The notes under the pieces were generated by a model that saw only the letters and a program-made list of their open reading frames with translations, did not search any database and had not been told where the DNA came from. From Methanomicrobiales archaeon (GTDB lineage Archaea > Halobacteriota > Methanomicrobia > Methanomicrobiales > Methanoculleaceae), in NCBI GenBank assembly GCA_012797575.1, contig JAAZOW010000291.1:1-5852 (forward strand): a stretch of DNA of 5,852 nt, in the 5' to 3' direction. Of the stretch, positions 1 through 4,453 are shown piece after piece. A program made the position numbers and the translations under genes. How positions within the stretch are numbered: the first letter of the stretch is position 1; each line of letters begins with the position of its first letter.

Positions 1-108
1 GAGCAGAGGGTGGACGGCGAGATCGTGATCGTGCCGTTCAACGCCACGGCGGAGAACATCACCCTGATGAACCTGACAGAGCTCTGTTCGAAGAGCGCTA
101 CCAAGTGA
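1..108 (+). CDS. C-terminal fragment of an unidentified protein
   Basis: Reading frame 1 is open from the left edge to a TGA at 106-108 and gives the last 35 residues of a protein whose start lies outside the window. The peptide has a short beta-like stretch (GEIVIVPF) followed by NATAENITLMNLTEL, which holds three N-X-T sequons (NAT, NIT, NLT). This would suit a surface-exposed or secreted archaeal protein, but the fragment is too short to place in a family. Codon choice (GAG, ATC, GTG, CTG) matches the other genes here. The stop codon is immediately followed by a hairpin and T-tract, which supports a true gene end. Function unknown. Confidence 0.6.
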   Translation, partial: EQRVDGEIVIVPFNATAENITLMNLTELCSKSATK

Positions 109-136
109 GGGGAGATGACTCCCCGCCACCCTTTTT
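109..136 (+). terminator. Hairpin plus T-tract terminator after the first gene
   Basis: GGGGAG (109-114), loop ATGA and CTCCCC (119-124) form a 6-bp GC-rich stem starting on the base after the TGA stop. Eight bases further on is a run of five T (132-136). The arrangement resembles an intrinsic terminator, and archaeal RNA polymerase also responds to the T-tract itself. The T-tract runs into TTTTTCATAG, so the same bases might serve as a weak TATA element for the next gene. Confidence 0.6.
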
Positions 137-288
137 CATAGACCTGAGTGCACAGTCAGACGAAGATCTCTTCCGATCGAGGGAGAAACGGGTATGGTGT
201 GCAGAGTCTCAGCGGAAGAAGTGTTGCGCGCGAACCGATCCCCAATGTCCGGTCACCGGTCGGGGCGCTACGGGGGGCAACCAGACGA

Positions 289-294
289 GAGGTG
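289..294 (+). promoter_or_regulatory. Shine-Dalgarno site fixing the DUF1294 start
   Basis: GAGGTG lies 7 nt before the ATG at 302 and complements the 3' end of 16S rRNA. It supports this ATG over in-frame ATGs at 194 and 245, whose extra N-terminal residues do not resemble the family. The upstream ATG at 194 also has a purine-rich GAGGGAG before it, so the choice is not absolute. Confidence 0.55.
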
Positions 295-301
295 TAGCGG
301 G

Positions 302-577
302 ATGTCTCTTCTGTCGACGGCGGCCCCGATCGTTCTCCTCCTGAACCTTGTCGCGTTTACTGCCTTCTACCGTGATAAGCGATCGGCTGAGCGGATGGCG
401 TGGCGGATCTCTGAAAGAACGCTCCTTATCCTCGCCCTCCTCGGGCCGTTCGGGGCTATGGTGGCGATGCGCATATTCCGGCACAAGACCCGGAAGGCAA
501 AGTTCCGGCTCGTCCCTCTCTTTCTCTGCCTGCACGTCGCCCTCGCCGCTATACTCATCCCAATGCAGTCCTGTTGA
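302..577 (+). CDS. DUF1294 family small membrane protein
   Basis: This 91-residue protein has three hydrophobic segments, at about residues 5-23, 39-58 and 70-88, and should sit in the cytoplasmic membrane. Between the first two is DKRSAERMAWRISE. Between the second and third is FRHKTRKAKF. This order (an Asp-Lys pair, W-R-I-x-E, a Gly-containing second helix, then F-R-H-K-T-x-K-x-x-F) is the recognisable signature of DUF1294, a family found in bacteria and methanogens whose molecular role is unknown. Some bacterial members carry an N-terminal cold-shock domain, which is absent here. The start at 302 follows a good ribosome-binding site, and the protein then has the usual family length. It lies 48 nt upstream of the RNase III-like gene on the same strand and could be co-transcribed with it. 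No terminator hairpin is visible after the stop, only CTTTTAG. Confidence 0.8.
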   Translation: MSLLSTAAPIVLLLNLVAFTAFYRDKRSAERMAWRISERTLLILALLGPFGAMVAMRIFRHKTRKAKFRLVPLFLCLHVALAAILIPMQSC

Positions 578-625
578 CTTTTAGGGAAAGGTACATGCAT
601 CTGATTATCTCACCATAGATAGCAG

Positions 626-1324
626 ATGACACACGAATACGGTCCACCCTCCCGCCCGATCGAGGGCCTCCTCACGACGATACGGGAGTGGCTCATGCGG
701 GAGTACCGGGCGGGGTACCTGCCTGCCCACCGACGATCGCCCCGGAGGACAAGGAAGCTCCGACGGATACGCGGATGGAGCAGGGATATCGGCCACCTGG
801 TATCGGAGATCGGCCGGGTGAAGCGGGAGACCCTTCCCCGCGTCGAGCGGGATACCGGGTACACCTTCCCCGACCAGGACAGGTTTATCCAGATCCTGAT
901 GGATCGCTCCACAAGGCGCCTGTTTCAACGAATACTCGCTGAATTCCCTGAAGATGCGCTCCCGGTCCCGGCAAAAGATCTTGCCATCCTCGAACGACTC
1001 CCCGATGACGCCCAGGCCCTTGCCCTCATAGGCGATGTCACCCTGCGGCTGAAGGTCCTGCCAGGCCCGCATGCAGAGGTGCCGGGCCTGGCACCACTCT
1101 CTGATCGGTGGAGGCTCCATGAGAGCCTGGTTGGCCTCAAACGCCGTCACCAGTCGGTCGGAGGCGCTTTCGAGCGGGAGAAGGAGATCCTCGCCGGGGC
1201 TGTCCTTGGTCTCCTCTACGTCGAGGGCGGCATCGATGCGCTCCGGGCCGCGGTGCCGCTGCTCACGCGCGACCGGGATCTGGATGATCGTCCGCGGGCC
1301 GTGGGGGATCCTGTGCCGGAGTAG
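626..1324 (+). CDS. RNase III-like domain protein, apparently catalytically degenerate
   Basis: This 232-residue reading frame uses codons like its neighbours (GAG, CTC, ATC, CGG), unlike the overlapping opposite-strand frame. Residues about 33-53 form an arginine-rich stretch that could bind nucleic acid. From residue 78 the text follows the RNase III fold by eye. GYTFPDQDRFIQILMDRS matches the N-terminal GYTFxDxxLLxxALTHRS block. QALALIGDVTL (130-140) matches the catalytic helix ERLEFLGDAVL. EILAGAVLGLLYVEGG (187-202) matches the second catalytic helix DAFEALIGAIYLDGG. Only D137 of the catalytic acids is kept: the first two Glu positions are Q130 and A133, and the D/E pair of the second helix is lost (Gly at the Glu position). 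No dsRNA-binding domain follows. An RNA-binding or structural role without cleavage is inferred. The ATG at 626 is the first after an in-frame stop at 620 and has no clear Shine-Dalgarno; the ATG at 695, behind GGGAG, is an alternative. The family call is by eye and needs a profile search. Confidence 0.65.
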   Translation: MTHEYGPPSRPIEGLLTTIREWLMREYRAGYLPAHRRSPRRTRKLRRIRGWSRDIGHLVSEIGRVKRETLPRVERDTGYTFPDQDRFIQILMDRSTRRLFQRILAEFPEDALPVPAKDLAILERLPDDAQALALIGDVTLRLKVLPGPHAEVPGLAPLSDRWRLHESLVGLKRRHQSVGGAFEREKEILAGAVLGLLYVEGGIDALRAAVPLLTRDRDLDDRPRAVGDPVPE

Positions 1325-1326
1325 AC

Positions 1327-2346
1327 TCATCCGACGGCCGGAGAGGGCGAGTGCATCTCCCCGGGCGATCCCATGTAGGTGAGCACCGGCTTGGTTGAAG
1401 CGTATTTCCTGACCCGTATGTTATCCGTGTAGAAGTGGTGCGGCTCGCCCTCGGACCACGCTGAAGACCCGATCAGAGCAAAGTCTGTAAAGACCACGTC
1501 GTCCGGAACCAGCGACCCGTCGGCGAACCGCAGGGTCCTGTTTCCGATGTACTTCCCATCGATCCAGGCGTGTTCGATAGCGTTTGGCGTATCTGCGACG
1601 ACTTTTATGTGGTACCAGGTGTCGGTCTCAGCCTGGAGGTCAACGGTGAAGTTCCGGTGAACGCTGTCGTAGTACTGCACCGATTCGTTCCTGAGATGGA
1701 GGGCATAGATTCGGTCAGCTCCGCTCCAGAGCTGGATGTATCCTGAACCGCACCACCGTCCGAACTCGCTGACCTGGAAGTCCCCTTCGATGACCAGTGG
1801 GCCTGCGGATACGTTTGCAAGGCAGATCCGGTTGTTCGCGAGGTGCCGGAGGTCGGGTTCTGAGACGTTGATGTCGCCTGCGTATGCGCCTCCACGGACT
1901 GTGCTCGACTGGATAGCAACGTTTGAACCGCAGAATGACCACCGGGAGAGGTTGCCTCGCTCGTAGTCTTCAAAGAATGTGAAGACGGCATCGGGGTCAC
2001 CTGCGCCCCGGGCCTCCGGGTTGCCGTAGAGCATGACGATTTCGCTTGTACTCGCAGGCAGAGCCAGCCAGACGCGGGCATACGAACTGTCCGTGACGTC
2101 CTCCACCCAGTGCGGGATGGCTGTCCCGCCTGCGTCCACGAACCTGATATCGGCAAAGTCTGGGCGCATGCCCGGGAGATGGGTCGCGTTGAAGAGGACT
2201 TCAAGGCGGTCGATCGTAGAAGGGTTGTCGACCGCTATCGTCTGTTGCCTGGTGAACTCTTCAGCGTCCAGAGCTCCTGCAGGGATTGAGGCTATGAGGA
2301 GCGCTACAAACACCCCTCCAGCACGAATAAGTCTATCATACCTCAT
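1327..2346 (-). CDS. Secreted DUF2341 / LamG-like domain protein
   Basis: This 339-residue protein starts with a typical signal peptide: basic MRYDRLIR, a hydrophobic core to about residue 22, and likely cleavage after AGA near residue 26. Residues about 50-127 carry the DUF2341 pattern: DIRFVDAGGTAIPHWVED, then an A-R-V-W-L strand, MLYGNPEA and VFTFFEDYE. The rest, to about residue 315, is beta-rich and resembles a concanavalin/LamG-type domain, with WYHIKVVAD, WIDGKYIG and the closing DNIRVRKY. DUF2341 proteins are common in methanogen cell-surface and secreted proteins and are thought to bind ligands or carbohydrate; no substrate can be read from the sequence. There are several N-X-S/T sequons. 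No C-terminal anchor, PGF-CTERM motif or final membrane helix is present, so the protein may be released. The start is supported by a TATA box, a Shine-Dalgarno match and the signal peptide. Its stop lies 2 nt from that of the convergent RNase III-like gene. Confidence 0.85.
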   Translation of the reverse strand: MRYDRLIRAGGVFVALLIASIPAGALDAEEFTRQQTIAVDNPSTIDRLEVLFNATHLPGMRPDFADIRFVDAGGTAIPHWVEDVTDSSYARVWLALPASTSEIVMLYGNPEARGAGDPDAVFTFFEDYERGNLSRWSFCGSNVAIQSSTVRGGAYAGDINVSEPDLRHLANNRICLANVSAGPLVIEGDFQVSEFGRWCGSGYIQLWSGADRIYALHLRNESVQYYDSVHRNFTVDLQAETDTWYHIKVVADTPNAIEHAWIDGKYIGNRTLRFADGSLVPDDVVFTDFALIGSSAWSEGEPHHFYTDNIRVRKYASTKPVLTYMGSPGEMHSPSPAVG

Positions 2347-2350
2347 TTGA

Positions 2351-2360
2351 GATCGCCGCC
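2351..2360 (-). promoter_or_regulatory. Ribosome-binding site of the DUF2341 gene
   Basis: On the minus strand GGCGGCGATC ends 4 nt before the ATG and matches the ideal GGAGGTGATC at 8 of 10 bases. It confirms the start at 2346. Confidence 0.6.
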
Positions 2361-2396
2361 TTTAGCGTGGCATCGGCCCCCCGTCTGCCCCAATCC

Positions 2397-2402
2397 TATA
2401 TA
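2397..2402 (-). promoter_or_regulatory. TATA box of the DUF2341 gene
   Basis: TATATA sits inside CCTATATACAGG. Read on the minus strand, a start of transcription about 25 nt downstream would fall near 2373. That leaves a leader of about 26 nt, enough for the ribosome-binding site at 2351-2360. The core is nearly symmetrical, so firing in the plus direction towards the hairpin-rich gap cannot be excluded. Confidence 0.6.
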
Positions 2403-2564
2403 CAGGCATCGACCGATCGCACCCCAACGCTGGTGCCAGGCATGGATATACGGAGGGAGTGGCGGTATCGCCAAACCTCCCGGCTGCGTTCCCCACCGCA
2501 GCTCTCGCCGCGCGAGAGATCGCCCGCACACCCTGATCCCCCGGGGCGCGGGTTCTTTACGGGA

Positions 2565-2595
2565 GAAGGGCGAGCCTGGGGCATAGGCTCCCTTC
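2565..2595. repeat. Long imperfect inverted repeat (11 bp stem)
   Basis: GAAGG (2565-2569), a 2-nt bulge and GAGCCT (2572-2577) pair with AGGCTC and CCTTC (2585-2595) around a 7-nt loop. At 11 base pairs this is the strongest stem in the gap between the DUF2341 and BofA-family genes. It is not followed by a T-tract on either strand, so it does not look like an ordinary terminator. Confidence 0.55.
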
Positions 2596-2709
2596 ATACG
2601 CTCTGCCTCATGGACGCACAACGTCCCTCCGCGATCTTTTGCGTGGGTCCACGTCAGAGCCCGCAAAAGAAGATGTAATGCTCCACTCAGTGCGCCCCGG
2701 GAAGGTTTC

Positions 2710-2715
2710 AATATC
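2710..2715 (+). promoter_or_regulatory. TATA-like box of the BofA-family gene, leaderless spacing
   Basis: AATATC, within GGTTTCAATATCTGG, is centred about 25 nt before the ATG at 2737. In archaea transcription starts about 25 nt downstream of the box, so the mRNA would begin at or next to the start codon. No Shine-Dalgarno sequence precedes this ATG, in keeping with a leaderless message. Confidence 0.45.
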
Positions 2716-2736
2716 TGGCACAACATACGGGCTTGT

Positions 2737-3012
2737 ATGAGCATCTTTACAGCGATCTTTGCCCTCATCCTGGTGGTCGTCATCGCTTTTATCCTCTACA
2801 AAGTGGTCAAAAGCGTCACCACGCTCATCATCAACGCTGTCGTGGGCGTGGTCCTCCTCTGGCTCATCAATCTTCTCAACCTGATGGGCATCGTCGGCCG
2901 GCCCGATATCCCGATCAACCTGATCACCGTTCTCATCTGCGCCATCGGCGGTATCTTCGGTGTCCTGATCACGGTGGTGCTCCACCTCCTCGGGATTCCC
3001 CTGACGTTGTGA
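2737..3012 (+). CDS. BofA-family small membrane protein
   Basis: This 91-residue, very hydrophobic protein has a first membrane segment at about residues 4-21, a second at 30-50, then a short polar turn GIVGRPDIPI and a third hydrophobic stretch at about 61-86. The block NAVVGVVLLWLINLLN, followed by IPINLITVLICAIGGIFG, matches the BofA pattern (N-A-x-x-G-x-x-x-L..., then I-P-I-N-x-x-T-x-L-I-x-x-x-G-G-I-x-G). In Bacillus, BofA holds the membrane protease SpoIVFB inactive and so controls pro-sigma-K processing during sporulation. Archaea have no sigma factors and do not sporulate, so that role cannot apply. The archaeal members are uncharacterised; regulation of an intramembrane protease is only a guess. 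The gene appears to be transcribed alone, with its own TATA-like box and a hairpin that begins inside its stop codon. Confidence 0.8.
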   Translation: MSIFTAIFALILVVVIAFILYKVVKSVTTLIINAVVGVVLLWLINLLNLMGIVGRPDIPINLITVLICAIGGIFGVLITVVLHLLGIPLTL

Positions 3013-3030
3013 GGGGAAACCCTCCCCTTT
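3011..3030 (+). terminator. GAAA-loop hairpin terminator of the BofA-family gene
   Basis: GAGGG (3011-3015) and CCCTC (3020-3024) pair across a GAAA tetraloop, a very stable GNRA type. The stem begins inside the TGA stop codon (3010-3012). CCCTTT follows, a weak T-tract. The layout repeats that after the gene ending at 108. Confidence 0.55.
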
Positions 3031-3186
3031 ACGCCGCCGGCACAGTGGCCTCCGCGATCGCCCGGCCAGGCCTCCCGGTATCGACGTCGTTCCCGAGCGC
3101 GGTGACGGATGAGACGGACCCGCGTCCCCTCCCGGCGGATTCAGCCCTGTCTATCCATGAGAGGGTCCCGGGGAATCCGAAGATCT

Positions 3187-3192
3187 CATATC
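3187..3192 (+). promoter_or_regulatory. TATA-like box of the 59-residue gene, leaderless spacing
   Basis: CATATC is centred about 26 nt before the ATG at 3216, and no Shine-Dalgarno sequence intervenes. It resembles the AATATC box of the preceding gene in both sequence and distance. This supports a separate leaderless transcript starting at 3216. Confidence 0.4.
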
Positions 3193-3215
3193 CTCTCCAC
3201 TCACAACCTCGAAGT

Positions 3216-3395
3216 ATGCAGGAGTATGCTCCCGGCATCGTCGGTGAGGTCAGGTTCGCCCGCCAGGATGGTGGCTACTATGTGGTGCTCTACGACCGTG
3301 GAGAAAGAGAGATCGGGAAGACGGGGTTCTGGATGACCGAGGCAAAAGCGCACGAAGCGGCCCGGAGGCTTGCGGGGAAGCTGAGCGAGGGGTGA
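3216..3395 (+). CDS. Small uncharacterised protein, 59 residues
   Basis: The frame starts MQEYAPGIVGEVRFARQDGG and ends RRLAGKLSEG. The first half looks like a three-strand beta sheet (IVGEVRFAR, GYYVVLYD, EIGKTGFWM). The second half is a clear amphipathic helix (TEAKAHEAARRLAGKL). No family is recognised and no catalytic or metal-binding motif is visible. A small cytoplasmic alpha-beta protein, perhaps nucleic-acid or protein binding, is as far as one can go. The frame stays open upstream to 2733, but that part is an out-of-frame reading of the BofA-family gene plus a proline- and arginine-rich spacer. The ATG at 3216 is preferred because of its TATA-like box and the change in amino-acid composition there. 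It converges with panE, 5 nt apart. Confidence 0.6.
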   Translation: MQEYAPGIVGEVRFARQDGGYYVVLYDRGEREIGKTGFWMTEAKAHEAARRLAGKLSEG

Positions 3396-3402
3396 ACCCC
3401 TC
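3387..3402. terminator. Perfect hairpin shared by two convergent gene ends
   Basis: GAGGGG (3387-3392), loop TGAA and CCCCTC (3397-3402) form a perfect 6-bp stem. The loop contains the TGA stop of the plus-strand 59-residue gene, and the right arm overlaps the stop codon of panE on the minus strand. Because it reads as a hairpin on both strands it may end or protect both transcripts. No clear T-tract follows in either direction, so the terminator role is inferred. Confidence 0.5.
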
Positions 3403-4345
3403 ATGCTCCGTCAGGGTGCGCCTGGATGTAGCGGATAAGTCCGGTGATACACCAGTTCTGCGGCACAGGAATTCCGTGGTGATCCCCAAGGCGCGCCACG
3501 TAGCCGTTGAGGAGATCGATCTCGGTCTGGCGACCCTGCAGAACGTCGTAGTACATGGAGGGGTAGACCGTGGCAAAGTCCGGGACCTGCACCGAGAAGA
3601 GGTAGGCGAGGTAGTCGTCGGCGGTCGCCCAGGGGAACCGGATCCCTTCAGCGCCGGCGACAGCGAAGGTCTCATGGATGAGGGCGGTGACGATCTCGCG
3701 GATATCCGCATCGGCGGCTGCCCCGACCGGGGCCCTGAGGATGGCGCATATCGGGTTCACCGCTATGTTGAGGAGGGCCTTCGTCCACTTCCCGGCCCTG
3801 ATATCGGGGCTCGCCTCGACCGGTATGCCGGCGGCCCTGATGGTAACGATCAGCCTATCGAGCGCCTCACGCCCGTCCCCTGACCAGACGCCAAAGCAGG
3901 CCGGGGCGCTCTCGCTCTGCACCCGGACATGCCCCGGCCCCACCATCGAGAAGTTCGTCGTCACGGTCCCGCCGATGACGGTATCGGTGTATCGGGCTAT
4001 GATATCTTCGTTTCCGATGCCGTTCTGGAGGCTCGCCACCGGTCGGCCCCGGATGGCTCCGGCATACTCCTCACAGATCGCCAGGGTATCGGTGCCCTTC
4101 GCGGTGATGATGATGAGATCAATTCCGGGCGGGACCTCTTCTGACCCTGTGATGGGGGTTATTCCCTCGATGGTACCGGATCCCCAGATCCCATCCATCG
4201 CAAGACCTCGCTCCCGGATGGCACCGGCATGCACCGGCCGGCATGCCGCATAGACCGCCGCAACCCCTGCAAGCCTGCCGGCGAAAGAGAGACCTACTGC
4301 CCCTGCACCGAGTATGAGGATGGTCGGGCGCTGGACTGCTTTCAT
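3401..4345 (-). CDS. panE: 2-dehydropantoate 2-reductase (ketopantoate reductase)
   Basis: This enzyme reduces 2-dehydropantoate to pantoate with NAD(P)H in the cytoplasm, a step in making coenzyme A. In archaea, pantoate then goes through pantoate kinase and phosphopantothenate synthetase. The 314-residue length is normal. The N-terminal Rossmann fold opens with ILILGAGAVG (residues 9-18). TAKGTDT (81-87) and SLQNGIGNED (105-114, with the conserved Asn) line the cofactor and substrate site. The C-terminal helical domain carries KWTKALLNIAVNP (186-198), with the catalytic Lys and conserved Asn residues, and GRQTEIDLLNG (271-281), with the substrate-binding Glu. All key residues appear intact. 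The ATG at 4345 is chosen over an upstream one at 4414 because of a perfect GGAGGTG ribosome-binding site and because the extra 23 residues are not part of the fold. Known archaeal enzymes can be inhibited by coenzyme A; this cannot be judged here. No other coenzyme A gene is adjacent. Confidence 0.9.
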   Translation of the reverse strand: MKAVQRPTILILGAGAVGLSFAGRLAGVAAVYAACRPVHAGAIRERGLAMDGIWGSGTIEGITPITGSEEVPPGIDLIIITAKGTDTLAICEEYAGAIRGRPVASLQNGIGNEDIIARYTDTVIGGTVTTNFSMVGPGHVRVQSESAPACFGVWSGDGREALDRLIVTIRAAGIPVEASPDIRAGKWTKALLNIAVNPICAILRAPVGAAADADIREIVTALIHETFAVAGAEGIRFPWATADDYLAYLFSVQVPDFATVYPSMYYDVLQGRQTEIDLLNGYVARLGDHHGIPVPQNWCITGLIRYIQAHPDGA

Positions 4346-4352
4346 GTATTCA

Positions 4353-4359
4353 CACCTCC
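4353..4359 (-). promoter_or_regulatory. Shine-Dalgarno site deciding the panE start
   Basis: On the minus strand GGAGGTG lies 7 nt before the ATG at 4345. It is a perfect match to the anti-Shine-Dalgarno sequence and rules in favour of this start over the ATG at 4414. Confidence 0.75.
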
Positions 4360-4421
4360 GTTGGATTCGTGATGTGATAAGGGTGCGGCATCCGGGGCCC
4401 GGGGAATGCCACATCGAACGC

Positions 4422-4430
4422 TTTTCATAC
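4422..4430 (+). promoter_or_regulatory. TATA-like box of the ATP-cone nuclease gene
   Basis: TTTTCATAC lies in the 108-nt divergent region between panE and the nuclease gene. Its CATAC core is centred about 26 nt before the ATG at 4454, again the spacing of a leaderless archaeal mRNA. Only a weak GAGATC stands between box and start. The core is imperfect, hence moderate confidence. Confidence 0.4.
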
Positions 4431-4453
4431 CCGCCTCACCGAGATCCTACCTG

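Larger units (their letters stand above)
2347..2736. other. 390-nt noncoding gap with a cluster of potential hairpins
   Basis: No convincing gene was found here on either strand. The frames that cross it are arginine-, proline- and glycine-rich and show no family motifs. Besides the two promoters at its ends, the middle holds a succession of inverted repeats: GGGAG 2455-2459 with CTCCC 2477-2481, enclosing GGCG/CGCC; GCTGCG 2483-2488 with CGCAGC 2497-2502; CTCTCG 2502-2507 with CGAGAG 2513-2518; CCCGC 2523-2527 with GCGGG 2548-2552; a long hairpin at 2565-2595; GGACG 2612-2616 with CGTCC 2622-2626; and TTTTGCGTGGG 2637-2647 with CCCGCAAAA 2660-2668. GC-rich DNA yields some such stems by chance. 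An unrecognised structured RNA or long upstream control region is possible. I see no hallmarks of tRNA, SRP RNA or RNase P RNA. Confidence 0.5.

Noticed and set aside
194..301. ATG at 194 as the start of the DUF1294 gene
   Set aside because: A purine-rich sequence precedes it, but the extra 36 residues are polar, Arg/Gly-rich and unlike the family. The ATG at 302 has GAGGTG at good spacing and gives the usual length. Not fully excluded.
605..1330. 241-codon open frame on the minus strand opposite the RNase III-like gene
   Set aside because: Its product is rich in Pro, Arg and His with no family motif. The plus-strand frame has the local codon bias and recognisable RNase III blocks. The minus frame would also overlap the DUF2341 stop.
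2347..2736. tRNA, SRP RNA, RNase P RNA or CRISPR in the noncoding gap
   Set aside because: No T-loop or acceptor-stem pattern, no conserved SRP or RNase P core sequences, and no spaced direct repeats were found by eye.
2343..2783. 146-codon minus-strand frame across the noncoding gap
   Set aside because: It overlaps the BofA-family gene start and the DUF2341 promoter, has low-complexity Arg/Gly/Pro content and no motif. It is probably open by chance in GC-rich DNA.
2608..2985. 125-codon minus-strand frame very rich in Asp, Glu and His
   Set aside because: This composition is what the antisense of a hydrophobic membrane protein gives. It mirrors the BofA-family gene and shows no independent support.
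2733..3215. Upstream extension of the 59-residue gene to an ATG at 2733
   Set aside because: The extension reads the BofA-family gene in the wrong frame (His, Arg, Pro and Asp rich) and crosses its terminator hairpin. Only the part from 3216 looks like a protein.
4100..4120. GATGATGA string resembling a C box of a C/D RNA
   Set aside because: It lies within the panE coding sequence in a run of Ile/Thr codons on the other strand, and no D box or guide layout accompanies it.
4346..4453. Longer starts for panE (4414) and for the ATP-cone nuclease (4406)
   Set aside because: These would make the two divergent genes overlap. The added residues are not part of either fold. panE has a perfect Shine-Dalgarno at the shorter start, and the ATP-cone begins exactly at 4454.
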